From Gudongella sp046224405 (GTDB lineage: Bacteria; Bacillota; Clostridia; Tissierellales; Tissierellaceae), in contig NZ_JBJXRK010000004.1 in assembly GCF_046224405.1 (NCBI RefSeq), positions 62,001 through 126,000 on the forward strand: a DNA stretch of 64,000 nucleotides. Reading direction: 5' to 3'. The notes below the pieces were generated by a model. That model saw nothing but the letters and a program-made list of their open reading frames with translations. It searched no databases and was not told where the DNA came from. This document shows positions 17,055-26,826 of the stretch, piece by piece. Position 1 is the stretch's first letter; each line of letters opens with the position of its first letter. A program made the position numbers and the translations under genes.

Positions 17055-17080
17055 GCCGCCACTTAATTTCAAGCGGCGGC
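17055..17080 (-). terminator. Intrinsic terminator after the glutamine synthetase-like gene
   Basis: GCCGCCGCTT pairs with AAGTGGCGGC, followed on the minus strand by TTTTTT. It lies just past the stop at 17087. Confidence 0.85.
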
Positions 17081-17086
17081 AATCTT

Positions 17087-18988
17087 TTAAATATCCAGAA
17101 GATTTTTCTTGTACAGGCTATAAAGCATTCTCAAGTTATCCATTTTAATGTATATATCCTTTTGCAGCTGTGATGCAAGATCGTAGTTTTCCTTATCAAG
17201 TGCCTCCTTTATCTGGGTGAACATGGAGGTTCTGTTCAGGCTGTCCTTCATCAGCTCAACCCTCAGGTCACGGATTGCAAGCCAGTTGGATATATCCAGA
17301 TCCGATGCGTTTGCAGGATCATGAAGAAGCCTATAGCCTCTGATTTCCCTCATCAGGTCCGGCATTATCCTGTGCTGAATCTCTGTAACCCACTTGTTGA
17401 GAACCGCCGACTGGTAGCTTTCAATAATGCTGCCCCTAAAGACATCGCCATTCTTGAGAATTGCCAGCTTATCAGGATAGATGTGAAAAGCCTTAATGTT
17501 CTCATAGACGGTTGCAGGAACCTTTCCAAAAATCCTGTCCCTTTCCGCATCCGTATAGTCCTCGAATACATTTACCTCACTTCTGTAGGCTCTTCCCTTC
17601 TGCAGATAGATTCCATCATCCTCCGGAGTCTTTGACAATTCCTCCAACAGACTGTCCTCATCCCTGTTTTCCTTCAGTACATGATTTATTCCATCGTCCA
17701 TAGCCATAAGCATTGAGCTCATGCAAAGGAAGGAGTTTGTATGGGGATTTGGACTCCTAAGCTCAAACCTGGTTGCCAGGGGATTGTTTTCATCCCGGAT
17801 AAGACCTATTAGAATGGTCCTGTTTCTGGAAGGAACATCCACACTTCTTCCCAGGGATGTAACTATGCAAACAGGAGCTTCAAATCCAGGCTTTAGCCTC
17901 TTGAATGATTCGTTTGAAGATGTTATGAAGGGGTTCATTATCTCGTAGTTTTTCAATATACCCATCAAGGCTCCGTAGCCAACCGGGCTCATAAAGTGCT
18001 TCCTATATGGATGGAAGAGATTTATCCTTTTCCCCGACTTGAGCTCCACGGCAACTCCCATATGGGTGTGCTCTCCACTTCCCGCAACTCCAGGAATGGG
18101 CTTTGCCAGAAAGGTTACATCCATTCCATTTGCCCTGAAGATTTCCTTGATGATGTGCTTTATGAATATCTCATTGTCCCCTGTCTGCATGGTTGTGGAA
18201 TACTTCCAGTCTATTTCAAGCTGCTCCATGATTCCTGAGAAGCTTCCGTCATGCTGAAGTCTTGCCTTGACTCCACCGACCTCCTTGTGTCCCATTTCGG
18301 GCTCCATTCCATATAGCTCCATAAGCAGCAGGGAATCCTCAAGAGCTGTTCTGACGGCTCCCCTTGTCTTTGCCCAATATTGCTCATTCAGCTCCTGGGA
18401 GGTGGTCAGCTCCTGCAGCTCCCTGTTTGAATCAGGTGTCCTGACCCAGAACTCCAGCTCAGTTGCAGCTGTGACATGAACCTTCTTTATGTCATAGGGG
18501 CTGAAGCCATAGGCCTTGGTCTGCTCTGGGTTGTCCTTTAGGAGCTGCTCCATGTGGTCTTCAAAGTATCCCGTGGCATCCTTCAGTATGTGTCGTGAGT
18601 CAACAGGTATTCCATCATGGTAGAGAAAGCATGGAATTTTAAGGGTTCCAACAGGCCTTCCTGACTCGAGGTGAACATTCTCGTAATTGTAATCCACAAA
18701 CCAGTTCGCTTCAACGTCTGATTTCATATCTATCTTTGCATTGTCAAGGGTAGCGATCTCAGGAAGATATACGGAGGAACCATCGGTCTGAACTGCTATT
18801 CCGTGAAGGAAAAGCTCGATATCATCCCTGAATACCTTAACTGGAATCTTTTCTTCTGTTTCATGTCCTATCAAGTCCACGCCACCAAGGGAGACGAACC
18901 TGATCTGGGGATTGTCTTCAAGAATCTTGAATAAATCCTCCTTGTTGTGGTTTTCCTTCTTAATTACATAGCACAAATCTTCTCTCAT
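17087..18988 (-). CDS. Glutamine synthetase-family ligase, long form
   Basis: A 633-residue protein with the glutamine synthetase catalytic core. Visible are the metal-site glutamate region ATELEFWV (about 176), MGHKEVGGVKARLQHDG, the nucleotide/His region GSGEHTHMGV, the arginine-rich SRNRTILIG and RFELRSPNPHTNSF. It is longer than GS-I (about 440-470) and shorter than GS-III (about 700), because of an N-terminal extension and a helical C-terminal region of about 130 residues. The start at 18988 is preferred (GGAGATGAT upstream) to ATG at 19009. Ammonia assimilation is likely, but a related gamma-glutamyl ligase role is possible. It stands alone. Confidence 0.82.
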   Translation of the reverse strand: MREDLCYVIKKENHNKEDLFKILEDNPQIRFVSLGGVDLIGHETEEKIPVKVFRDDIELFLHGIAVQTDGSSVYLPEIATLDNAKIDMKSDVEANWFVDYNYENVHLESGRPVGTLKIPCFLYHDGIPVDSRHILKDATGYFEDHMEQLLKDNPEQTKAYGFSPYDIKKVHVTAATELEFWVRTPDSNRELQELTTSQELNEQYWAKTRGAVRTALEDSLLLMELYGMEPEMGHKEVGGVKARLQHDGSFSGIMEQLEIDWKYSTTMQTGDNEIFIKHIIKEIFRANGMDVTFLAKPIPGVAGSGEHTHMGVAVELKSGKRINLFHPYRKHFMSPVGYGALMGILKNYEIMNPFITSSNESFKRLKPGFEAPVCIVTSLGRSVDVPSRNRTILIGLIRDENNPLATRFELRSPNPHTNSFLCMSSMLMAMDDGINHVLKENRDEDSLLEELSKTPEDDGIYLQKGRAYRSEVNVFEDYTDAERDRIFGKVPATVYENIKAFHIYPDKLAILKNGDVFRGSIIESYQSAVLNKWVTEIQHRIMPDLMREIRGYRLLHDPANASDLDISNWLAIRDLRVELMKDSLNRTSMFTQIKEALDKENYDLASQLQKDIYIKMDNLRMLYSLYKKNLLDI

Positions 18989-19076
18989 TTTATCATCTCC
19001 GGTAGACATATTTTAAATACTTCATTATTTTATTACTACACAGTGTGATTGTCAAGATTTTTGCTTTATTATGCGA

Positions 19077-19101
19077 AAGGACCTCCGAGGAGGTCCTTTT
19101 A
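19077..19101 (-). terminator. Hairpin after the AOR/ThiF operon
   Basis: A perfect AAAGGACCTCC / GGAGGTCCTTT hairpin directly follows the ThiF-like gene. The minus-strand U tract is weak, so termination efficiency is uncertain. Confidence 0.6.
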
Positions 19102-19104
19102 ATA

Positions 19105-19794
19105 TTATTCCAAATCTATTACACTTGTGCTGTTTGTAAGGGTATCGATGTAGAGGATTTTTTTTCTAAGATTCTCTCCTTTTCCCAAAAGCAGCTTCAC
19201 GGCCTCTGCCACCTGGTAGGAGGCAATCAGCGCCGGAGTGAAGGATGGGTTCCCAAGGTCCTTCTCAACTCCCTTTGCGTCCGGGTCGGAATAGATTGTT
19301 GACAGGGTGTCATCTCCTGGCATAACCACGGATACCTGCCCATACCATCCCCCTATTGCACCGTGCACAAGGGGTATCTGGAGCTGCTTGCATATATCCT
19401 GGAGTAGAAGCCTGGTCCTTGCATTGTCCACTCCATCAAGAACCAAATCCGCACCATCCAGAAGCTCCCGTCCATTCTCGGCAGAGATCCTGTCATGGAC
19501 TGCAGTGATTTCAACCTGGGAGTTTATTCTTTCAAGCTCCCTTTTAGCCTCATATGCCTTTGGGTTTCCAAGGTTGTGTTCATTGGAAAATCTCTGTCTG
19601 TTAAGGTTGCTCTCCTCAAACACATCTCCATCGATTATGATAAGCCTACCGACTCCAAGCCTTGCGGACAGCTCCGCCAGGTATCCACCCAGACCTCCCG
19701 CACCAATGACGGCGACGGTTTTTTTCCCAAGAAGCTCCTGGTCCTCCTGGGAAATCAATGACTTGTTTCTATCGTATCTGTTTTCCAGGTTCAA
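19105..19794 (-). CDS. ThiF/MoeB/HesA-family adenylyltransferase paired with AOR
   Basis: An E1-like enzyme of 229 residues that would adenylate the C-terminus of a small ubiquitin-like sulfur carrier. The Rossmann nucleotide loop GAGGLGG is near residue 32, the R-Q-R-F arginine pair near 67 and the D-G-V-D-N-A-x-T-R motif near 116. The C-terminal zinc cysteines of MoeB/ThiF are missing. TTG at 19794 is the likely start, 8 bases after AGGAGG. It lies 14 nt downstream of the aldehyde:ferredoxin oxidoreductase, so a role in maturing its tungsten/molybdenum pterin cofactor is inferred; no MoaD-like gene is adjacent. Confidence 0.82.
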   Translation of the reverse strand: MNLENRYDRNKSLISQEDQELLGKKTVAVIGAGGLGGYLAELSARLGVGRLIIIDGDVFEESNLNRQRFSNEHNLGNPKAYEAKRELERINSQVEITAVHDRISAENGRELLDGADLVLDGVDNARTRLLLQDICKQLQIPLVHGAIGGWYGQVSVVMPGDDTLSTIYSDPDAKGVEKDLGNPSFTPALIASYQVAEAVKLLLGKGENLRKKILYIDTLTNSTSVIDLE

Positions 19795-19808
19795 GCTGCT
19801 GACCTCCT

Positions 19809-21671
19809 TTACTTGTCACCGTAAAGATCCTTAAGAAGATATTCCAGGGCCCCAATTTCTTTCAGGAATTTCTCTGAAGGTAATCCGGTTTCATAATCCC
19901 ATCCCAGCTCATCAAAAAAGTTCTTCCCAAGAAGCTGGTTGTCAATTTCAACTCCTTCAAGGGGACCTGCCTCCAAAGGCGGTTTTCCCACCGCTCTCTG
20001 TGTAATCTCCATATCCTTGGGTGTGATGCCTTCCCTCAGGTTGAATGCGTGTCTCATTGCATATATCCTCAGGCCTGCCTTGAAGCTTTCTGCCTCTCCA
20101 AAGGGGAAGCCTCCAATCGCCTCTACATAGCTGTCCACAATTCCCTCAGGTGGTGTTCCAAACCTTGAGAACATGCAGATTCCTGCAACGTTCATAACCT
20201 CCCTTTTTGATGTAAGGTCAACGTCCTGGTCACCGGTTCCGGTGTAGTCGTATTTTGGCCTTGTTTCCTTTCCTCCCATCTGAATGTTTCCAAGTCCGCC
20301 CTTTACGTGTCTTCCTGGTGTTGGGTCAAACTGGTAGGTTCTGGCAAGACCAGGTGCAAATCTCGGGTCGTGCATGGGCAGCTCAATACCAGATGCGGTT
20401 TGAAGGTATTCATGTCCCTTCTTGTACTGGTCAGCTGCATAGGCCGATCCATTTGCAAGTATTTCCCCACAGCCCTCTCCATCAGCGATTTTCTGGGTCA
20501 AGGCAACTATGGCCTCTCCGTTTCCCCACTTAAGGTCTATCCCATCAAGCTCCTCTTGTGACAGAACGCCCTCCTCATAGCACTCCATTGCCCAGGCTAT
20601 TGTCATACCTGTTGAGATGGTGTCAATACCATATCTGTTGCATATGTCATTGGCCTTTATAAGTGCATCCACCTCATCACACAGCAATGTTGAGCCAAAG
20701 GCTGATGCAGTTTCATACTCCGGTCTGTCGGTTGTTCCAACGGGCCATCTGCCTTCCCTTACCTCGTACTCCGCTCCGCAGCCCAGTGGACAGCTTGAGC
20801 AGGCATACTTCTTGGTCTTGTACTTGTCCATGGCTTCCGCACCAAGTGCCTGTGCAGCTTCCTCACCATAGTCTATTATGCCTACGCCCTTCCAGTTCAT
20901 GACAGGGCTGTCTCCACTCAGTGCAGCTGCAGGGGTTCCTCCTCCTGTTCCCATGTCGCTGAACCTTTTTGTACCCTTGTTTTCCTTCATTGTCTTAAGG
21001 ACCAGCTTGTTGACCTCCTTAAGCTTCTCCGGATCTCCCACAGGAACATTGCCGGTACCCTTGACCAGGATGGCCTTCAGGTTCTTTGAACCCATGACGG
21101 CTCCTCCACCGCCTCTTCCAGGCGCCCTATGCCCATCGTTTATTGGACATGCAAGAAGGGATTGCCTCTCCCCGGAAGGTCCGATTGCAACAATCTTTGC
21201 AGCTGGCTGGTCGTGCTCCTCCTTCAAGGCCTCCCAAACCTCTTTTGTGTCCATTCCCCAAATATGCTTTGCGTCCTTGATTTCCACCTCTCCATCCTTG
21301 ATCCATATGTATACCGGCTCTTCTGCCTTGCCACTGATAAAAAGTGCATCAAATCCAGCCTTCTTCAGTTCAGGACCGAAAAAGCCTCCTGAGTTTGAGT
21401 CGTTCCAGCCTCCTGTCACTGGAGACTTATGGACCATGGTGAACCTGCCACCGTACATTGCACCTGTTCCATTGGTAATTCCGGTGATAAATCCAAGGAT
21501 GTTCTCCTCTCCAAGTGGATCCGCACCTGCCGGCATCCTGTCATAGAGAATCTTGGCTCCAAAGCCGTAGCCTCCTATGTAGTCCCTGACAAACTTTTCA
21601 TCAAAGCCTTCTGTGGTAATTTCCTTTTTGCTTAAGTCCACAAATAAAAATTTTCCATTGTAACCATTCAT
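19809..21671 (-). CDS. Tungsten-type aldehyde:ferredoxin oxidoreductase
   Basis: A cytoplasmic 620-residue enzyme that oxidises aldehydes to acids (or reduces acids) with ferredoxin and a bis-pyranopterin W/Mo cofactor. The N-terminal domain begins MNGYNGKFLFVDLS and contains the pterin-contact regions around GGRFTMVHKSPVTGG and the glycine-rich APGRGGGGAVMGSKNLKA. The 4Fe-4S motif CSSCPLGC is near residue 294 and the last cluster Cys is in NVAGICMFSRFG. The start at 21671 follows GGAGAGTGAT; the ATG-free extension upstream is rejected. It forms an operon with the ThiF-like gene. Confidence 0.95.
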   Translation of the reverse strand: MNGYNGKFLFVDLSKKEITTEGFDEKFVRDYIGGYGFGAKILYDRMPAGADPLGEENILGFITGITNGTGAMYGGRFTMVHKSPVTGGWNDSNSGGFFGPELKKAGFDALFISGKAEEPVYIWIKDGEVEIKDAKHIWGMDTKEVWEALKEEHDQPAAKIVAIGPSGERQSLLACPINDGHRAPGRGGGGAVMGSKNLKAILVKGTGNVPVGDPEKLKEVNKLVLKTMKENKGTKRFSDMGTGGGTPAAALSGDSPVMNWKGVGIIDYGEEAAQALGAEAMDKYKTKKYACSSCPLGCGAEYEVREGRWPVGTTDRPEYETASAFGSTLLCDEVDALIKANDICNRYGIDTISTGMTIAWAMECYEEGVLSQEELDGIDLKWGNGEAIVALTQKIADGEGCGEILANGSAYAADQYKKGHEYLQTASGIELPMHDPRFAPGLARTYQFDPTPGRHVKGGLGNIQMGGKETRPKYDYTGTGDQDVDLTSKREVMNVAGICMFSRFGTPPEGIVDSYVEAIGGFPFGEAESFKAGLRIYAMRHAFNLREGITPKDMEITQRAVGKPPLEAGPLEGVEIDNQLLGKNFFDELGWDYETGLPSEKFLKEIGALEYLLKDLYGDK

Positions 21672-21722
21672 ATTTATCACTCTCCATACAATTATTATAC
21701 AAAATTTGTCCGTTTGTTGCAA

Positions 21723-22153
21723 TTTTCAGTAAGTTTTAGATAGTGGAAGGTGGAAAGTGGAAAGGGATGATGGAGTCTCATTCGCCTTATTATTACCACA
21801 GCCCTCAGGTGTTTACACGCAGTTCTAGATTCAAGTCCGATTAAAATCATCAACTCGTTTTCTCCACTGATTCCTATGCCGCTTCGCTTGGAGGAATCAA
21901 ATCACTACGAAATCCTCTTTGGATTTTAAAGTCGTTCTTTCATATGAACCGCTTTGCAAAGCACCTATCGGGCTAATGACACCCTGTCATAGGTGCCGGC
22001 TATTTTCATACTAAGCGTAAGGAAAGTATCTTTGACCCCAGAGCCTGACCTAATCAATTGTGTATTGAGATTTGTGAATTGCCAGTACCCGACAATATAA
22101 ATATCTAGAAATCCAAGATTTCTAGATATTCCATTGAGAGTGTAAGAATTGTC
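21723..22153. repeat. Non-coding gap with dispersed repeat sequence
   Basis: No supported gene lies here. The gap holds a GTGGAAGG/GTGGAAAG run near 21740, the segment ATCAATTGTGTATTGAG near 22055, and a block at 22086-22142 (ACCCGACAATATAAATATC ... CCATTGAGAGTGTA). That block matches a block at about 57497-57552. An inner palindrome ATCTAGAAATC/GATTTCTAGAT is present. It looks like one member of a dispersed intergenic repeat family. Confidence 0.6.
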
Positions 22154-25100
22154 CTAATCATTCGCTTTCATTGACTCAACCATTTCAATGTTTCTTATCT
22201 TCCTTCCCATAAAGAGATTCACTATCAGTGAGAACACCAGAGTTATAGCTGCAGAAAGCACATAGCTCATCAGCCTGATATCCCTACCAAACATGGAATC
22301 CGGATCCTCAATGGTCTTGATGATAAACTCATGCATATAGGTACCAAGCAGCAATCCCACAAGAACCCCGATCAGGGTGAGTATTGTAATCTCCCTGAAG
22401 ATATGGGATGAAACCTCCTCATTGTGGAAACCTAGAACCTTCAAGGTTGCCAGCTCCTTTTTCCTTTCATTAATATTTATATTGGTCAGATTGTACAAAA
22501 CGATAAATGCAAGCAATCCGGATGCAACGATGATTACAAAGACAATGTAATCCATGCTCCTTATGAGATTGTCAAAGCTCCTTCTGGTCTGGCTCACCAG
22601 TTCAGCATTAAGAACTGATTCCTCCAAGAGAAGCATTTCCACAAGGCCGTCTTCCTCCTCAGCAGTCAAATCATCAGTCCTTACAAGGGCACTGTTGACA
22701 GGTGAAGCTCCAAAAACAGACTCATACTGGGCTGAATCCACATACATATAGTTGCCCAGGTAGTTCTCTGTAATATGGGTGACCCTTAATTCTCCCAGGT
22801 TTTCATCTGAATCCTCATATATAATGGCTTCACCGACGGATATGCCAAGAACCTCAGACAGCTTTTCTGTTATTATCACATACTCTGTTCCTGGTACAAT
22901 GATTTCCCCTGATTCCCGATTCCTAACAAGGATAAAATCCGATAGCTGCTGTGAGTCGCTAAATACTATGGCATTCGCATCCAGGAGATCATTGCCATAC
23001 CTTATGGCTCCCTTATCGGAATATATTCCCCCATAGGATTGAACATTCCCAAGATCTAGGACCAACTGATCAAGGGAACCTTCCTTGAAGTCCTCCTCAT
23101 CAAGCTCCAGCCTTACTTGATACCTGAAGATATGGTCAAATTGTGTGCCTGCAAAATCACGAATTGAGTCCCTCATGCCAAATCCAAGCATCAGCAAGGC
23201 TGTACATCCTGATATTCCAACAACTGTCATATAGAAATGCTTCTTATACCTGAATATGTTTCTGGCTGTGGATTTCATATTGAAGCTCATTTTACGCCAT
23301 ACCGGTCCAACCCTTTCCAGGAGAATCCTCTTGCCTGCCTTTGGTGCCCTTGGAAGCATAAGGGTTGCAGGCTTCTCACCAAGAGCTTCATTTGCTGCAT
23401 AAACGGTGACTGCAACCGTACTCAAAACGGCTATTCCAGATGCCATAAAAGCTATCCTGGCATTGTATTCCGAAACAAAAGGCGGCAAATGGAACATCAC
23501 TCCGTAGGCATTCCAAATAACCCTTGGAAGCAATCTAAATCCCACCAGTTGGCCTGCGGCACTGCCAAGGATACTCGCCAAACCGCAATAGACAACATAT
23601 TTTCCGATAATGGACATCTTCCTGAAGCCGAGAGCCTTCAGTATCCCGATTTGAGTTCGTTCCTCCTCCACCATTCTGGTCATTGTCGTCAATGAGACCA
23701 GGGCAGCCACAAGGTAGAAAAATATCGGGAAAAATTTGGCGATGGCGGCTACCTTCTCTGCGTTCAATTGGAAGTTTGCAAAGCTCATGTTTGATTCCCT
23801 ATCCAAAACATACCACTCAGGCACCTCCAGGTCTGCAAGCTCCCTTTCAGCATCTACAAGGTCTGCATATGCCTGGGCAAGCTCCTCATCAGCCTTGTTC
23901 TTCTCAGAGAAATATTCCTCTTCCCCGTCCTTGAGCTCTAGAAGTCCATCATTATATTCCTTCCAACCATCCCTTATTTCAATTTCCGCATCAGCTATTT
24001 CCCTTTCTGCATCCCTTACCTCCTGTGCAAGGGTCACTCTGGCATCGGCAAGCTCCACCAGTCCATCCTCGTATTCCTTCCAGCCGTCTGAAAGCTCAAC
24101 CAGGCCTTCGTTATACTCCTTCCAGCCATCATCAAGCTCCATTCTTCCATCGGCCAGCTCCTTCTCTCCCTCTCTTATCTCTTTTTCTGCATCCAAGAGC
24201 TCCACCCTTGCATCATCAAGCTCTTTTCTCCCATCTGCAAGCTCCTTTTCACCTTCCTCAATTTCCTTCTGGGCATCCCTTAGCTGGGCTCTTCCATCGT
24301 AGTATTTGTCCCAACCGTTATCCAACTGTCTTCTGGCATACTCCAGCTCCCTTTCCCCTGAAAGGATCTGATTCCAGGCTCCAATAAGCTGATCTGGGTT
24401 TGGAAGCTGGGCAAGCTGTGCTTCAAGACCCTGAAGCTCTTGTTCCAGAGACCTCAGTTCCTGTTCCATGGCTGCGATTTGTGAATCCAAAGTCCTTATT
24501 TCAAGCTCAATGGCTTCAATTGCCTCCTGGTTGCTTTCCGGATCTTCAATTAGAGCCTGTAGCTGCAACTCCAGCTGGCCCTTGCCTGCCCTAGCTTTAT
24601 CAAGATTGTCCTCAAGTAGTGAACTCCCGATTTTTATCTGCGACATGCCTTCCTCAAGCTGGTCCTTGGCTCCATCAATCGTACCCCTTAGAACAGCTTG
24701 TCCGGAAGCCGTACCCACCAACTCCTGGGAGGAGAAGCCCTGTATGCCGAAATTATCTGCAATCTGAGACACTCCTGCAAGCAGCTGGTCCTTACCTTCC
24801 TGAAGCTCCACTACCCCGGCTGCGTACTCGTCCTCGCCAGCTTCAAGCTCTCTTCTACCGCGCTGCAGGTCTCTTTCACCCTTGGCAAGTTCTCTTTTTC
24901 CATCCTCCAGCTTTTCAAGGCCCTTCTGGTACTCATCTTCCCCATCCTGGTACTTCTTGAGTCCATCCTCGTATTCCCTTTTTCCATCCAGGAATTCCAG
25001 ATAGCCTTCGTAGTAATCCTTTTCTCCGTCCTGAAGCTCAACAAGGGCATCGGCAAGCTCCTTTTCACCATCCTTAAGCTCAATAAGGGCATCAGCCAAC

Positions 25101-26128
25101 TCCTGGTCTCCATCAGCTATTTCCCTCTCTGCATCCGCAACCTCGTCCCTTAGGGTAATTCTTGCATCGGCGAGCTCATTTTCTCCGTCCTGGAGCTCAA
25201 TCAATCCATCGGCAAGCTCTTTTCTCCCGTCCAGGATTTCAGCCCATGCATCGGCGAGCTCCTGTTCAGCCTCTGCCTTCCCATCATTATATTCCTCCCA
25301 GCCATCGGCAAGCTCCTCCTCTGCCTTCATTAGGACTTCCTCATATCTTACAAGGGATCTCTCTTTAGATATATCCTCAAGCTTTTGGACCAAACGCTTA
25401 ATCTTAACATCATATTCATTTGAAAATGGACTCATTTGAAGGGCACCCTCCGCTGTGATATATAGGTCCGTCCAGTTTTCCAGTGCATAGCTTGAATGAT
25501 CTGTGTATATGATTGCCCCCAGTCTACCGCTTCCAACATTGGTCACTTCACGCTCCGTGGAGAAATGGAAGGTGTTTCCCACAACTCCCACAACCTCATA
25601 GGTGAGTACCTCAAAGTAGTCCCGGATGTCATCATAGTCCTCATTTTCCGGTGAAATGGCTATTGTTGATCCCAAAGGTATGTCAGCCAGGTATGTCCCG
25701 CTTCTTTCCACCAGAACTTCATTGGCCTTTTGGGGCATCCTTCCCTCAAGAAGCTCCAGCCTGTTGATGTTTGCTTCTCCATCCATCAAGGGCAAGCCAT
25801 AGATTCGGGTAACCAAGGTCCCATTCTGGGATGTATCCATAATCATATCCATTACATATGCGGGCATGACTTCGTTGACCTCCTCCAGGTGTAGAACCCT
25901 TTGAAGATCATCATCTGTGATACCCATGGTACCCTTTATGAAGATGTCAGCCATATTGTTGCTGTCATAGTACTCATCCACTGAATTGTGCATATCCGGT
26001 GTTGTTACAAGCAGTCCTGACAGAAAGCCCACACCCAGGGCAACTATTCCGAATATGGCTGCAAAGCGTCCGAAGCTTTGAATAAATTCTCTGGATACAA
26101 TCTTCCCGTAAGCGTTTTTCACTACCAT
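22154..26128 (-). CDS. ABC transporter permease (FtsX/MacB-like) with giant heptad-repeat coiled coil
   Basis: A 1324-residue membrane protein. It has an N-terminal transmembrane helix (about 18-38), a MacB-like extracellular domain (about 40-260), then about 550 residues of seven-residue repeats of the form E-L-x-D-G-x-x (about 265-800). Three membrane helices with an FtsX domain (about 830-950), another periplasmic-type domain, and a second three-helix FtsX domain (about 1195-1315) follow. The coiled coil would project outside the cell. The gene overlaps the ABC ATPase by 7 bases, so they form one transporter, preceded by a MarR regulator. Export of a lipid, peptide or drug is plausible; the substrate is unknown. 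Confidence 0.9.
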   Translation of the reverse strand: MVVKNAYGKIVSREFIQSFGRFAAIFGIVALGVGFLSGLLVTTPDMHNSVDEYYDSNNMADIFIKGTMGITDDDLQRVLHLEEVNEVMPAYVMDMIMDTSQNGTLVTRIYGLPLMDGEANINRLELLEGRMPQKANEVLVERSGTYLADIPLGSTIAISPENEDYDDIRDYFEVLTYEVVGVVGNTFHFSTEREVTNVGSGRLGAIIYTDHSSYALENWTDLYITAEGALQMSPFSNEYDVKIKRLVQKLEDISKERSLVRYEEVLMKAEEELADGWEEYNDGKAEAEQELADAWAEILDGRKELADGLIELQDGENELADARITLRDEVADAEREIADGDQELADALIELKDGEKELADALVELQDGEKDYYEGYLEFLDGKREYEDGLKKYQDGEDEYQKGLEKLEDGKRELAKGERDLQRGRRELEAGEDEYAAGVVELQEGKDQLLAGVSQIADNFGIQGFSSQELVGTASGQAVLRGTIDGAKDQLEEGMSQIKIGSSLLEDNLDKARAGKGQLELQLQALIEDPESNQEAIEAIELEIRTLDSQIAAMEQELRSLEQELQGLEAQLAQLPNPDQLIGAWNQILSGERELEYARRQLDNGWDKYYDGRAQLRDAQKEIEEGEKELADGRKELDDARVELLDAEKEIREGEKELADGRMELDDGWKEYNEGLVELSDGWKEYEDGLVELADARVTLAQEVRDAEREIADAEIEIRDGWKEYNDGLLELKDGEEEYFSEKNKADEELAQAYADLVDAERELADLEVPEWYVLDRESNMSFANFQLNAEKVAAIAKFFPIFFYLVAALVSLTTMTRMVEEERTQIGILKALGFRKMSIIGKYVVYCGLASILGSAAGQLVGFRLLPRVIWNAYGVMFHLPPFVSEYNARIAFMASGIAVLSTVAVTVYAANEALGEKPATLMLPRAPKAGKRILLERVGPVWRKMSFNMKSTARNIFRYKKHFYMTVVGISGCTALLMLGFGMRDSIRDFAGTQFDHIFRYQVRLELDEEDFKEGSLDQLVLDLGNVQSYGGIYSDKGAIRYGNDLLDANAIVFSDSQQLSDFILVRNRESGEIIVPGTEYVIITEKLSEVLGISVGEAIIYEDSDENLGELRVTHITENYLGNYMYVDSAQYESVFGASPVNSALVRTDDLTAEEEDGLVEMLLLEESVLNAELVSQTRRSFDNLIRSMDYIVFVIIVASGLLAFIVLYNLTNININERKKELATLKVLGFHNEEVSSHIFREITILTLIGVLVGLLLGTYMHEFIIKTIEDPDSMFGRDIRLMSYVLSAAITLVFSLIVNLFMGRKIRNIEMVESMKAND

Positions 26129-26826
26129 TCAATCCTTTCAATGGGCAAAGGTGAAGGATTGGTGCTCAGTTCAGACACCTTTCCGTTCTTTAGGTGAATA
26201 ACCCTGTCAGCCATCTGGGATATGGCCTGATTGTGGGTAATAAGGATAACGGTCTTTCCAAACTTCCTGCAGCTGTCCTGAAGAAGCTTCAATATATTCT
26301 TTCCTGTTTCATAGTCAAGGGCACCGGTTGGCTCATCACATAGGAGTATCTTGGGATTCTTTGCAAGAGCCCTTGCTATTGAGACCCTTTGCTGTTCCCC
26401 ACCTGAAAGCTGTGCGGGGAAATTGTCCATGCGCTCCCCTAAACCAACCTGGGACAGCACAGTGGCAGGATCAAGGGGATCCCTGCAAATCTGGGATGCA
26501 AGCTCAACATTTTCAAGGGCCGTAAGGTTCTGGACCAGGTTGTAGAACTGAAACACAAACCCCACGTCATACCTTCTGTAGTCAGTGAGCTGGCGTTCAT
26601 TAAGGCTACTCACAAGGAGACCATCAAGCATTATGGTCCCACCATCACAGGAATCCATCCCACCGAGGATATTCAGCACAGTTGTCTTGCCGGCACCTGA
26701 GGGGCCTACGATAACACAGAATTCTCCCTTGTTTATGGTGAAGCTGATATTGTTGGCAGCTTCAATCTTGTGGTTTCCCATGTAATAGTATTTAGATACA
26801 TTTTCAAGCAATACAAAGTCCTTCAT
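26122..26826 (-). CDS. ABC transporter ATP-binding protein (MacB/LolD type)
   Basis: The 234-residue nucleotide-binding subunit for the adjacent giant permease. Walker A GPSGAGKTT is near residue 41, the Q-loop near 91 (FVFQFYNLV), the signature LSGGEQQRV near 140, Walker B ILLCDEPTGALD near 161 and the H-loop ITHN near 196. The FVFQFYNL and DEPTGALD sequences are typical of the MacB/LolD/FtsE group, which power FtsX-like mechanotransmission permeases. Its ATG overlaps the MarR stop (TGATG) and its end overlaps the permease start, so the three genes are translationally coupled. Confidence 0.96.
   Translation of the reverse strand: MKDFVLLENVSKYYYMGNHKIEAANNISFTINKGEFCVIVGPSGAGKTTVLNILGGMDSCDGGTIMLDGLLVSSLNERQLTDYRRYDVGFVFQFYNLVQNLTALENVELASQICRDPLDPATVLSQVGLGERMDNFPAQLSGGEQQRVSIARALAKNPKILLCDEPTGALDYETGKNILKLLQDSCRKFGKTVILITHNQAISQMADRVIHLKNGKVSELSTNPSPLPIERIEW

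Noticed and set aside
23850..25330. Repeated 21-bp units considered as a tandem repeat locus or CRISPR-like array.
   Set aside because: The repeats are in-frame coding heptads of the ABC permease with degenerate codons; there are no spacer/repeat boundaries.
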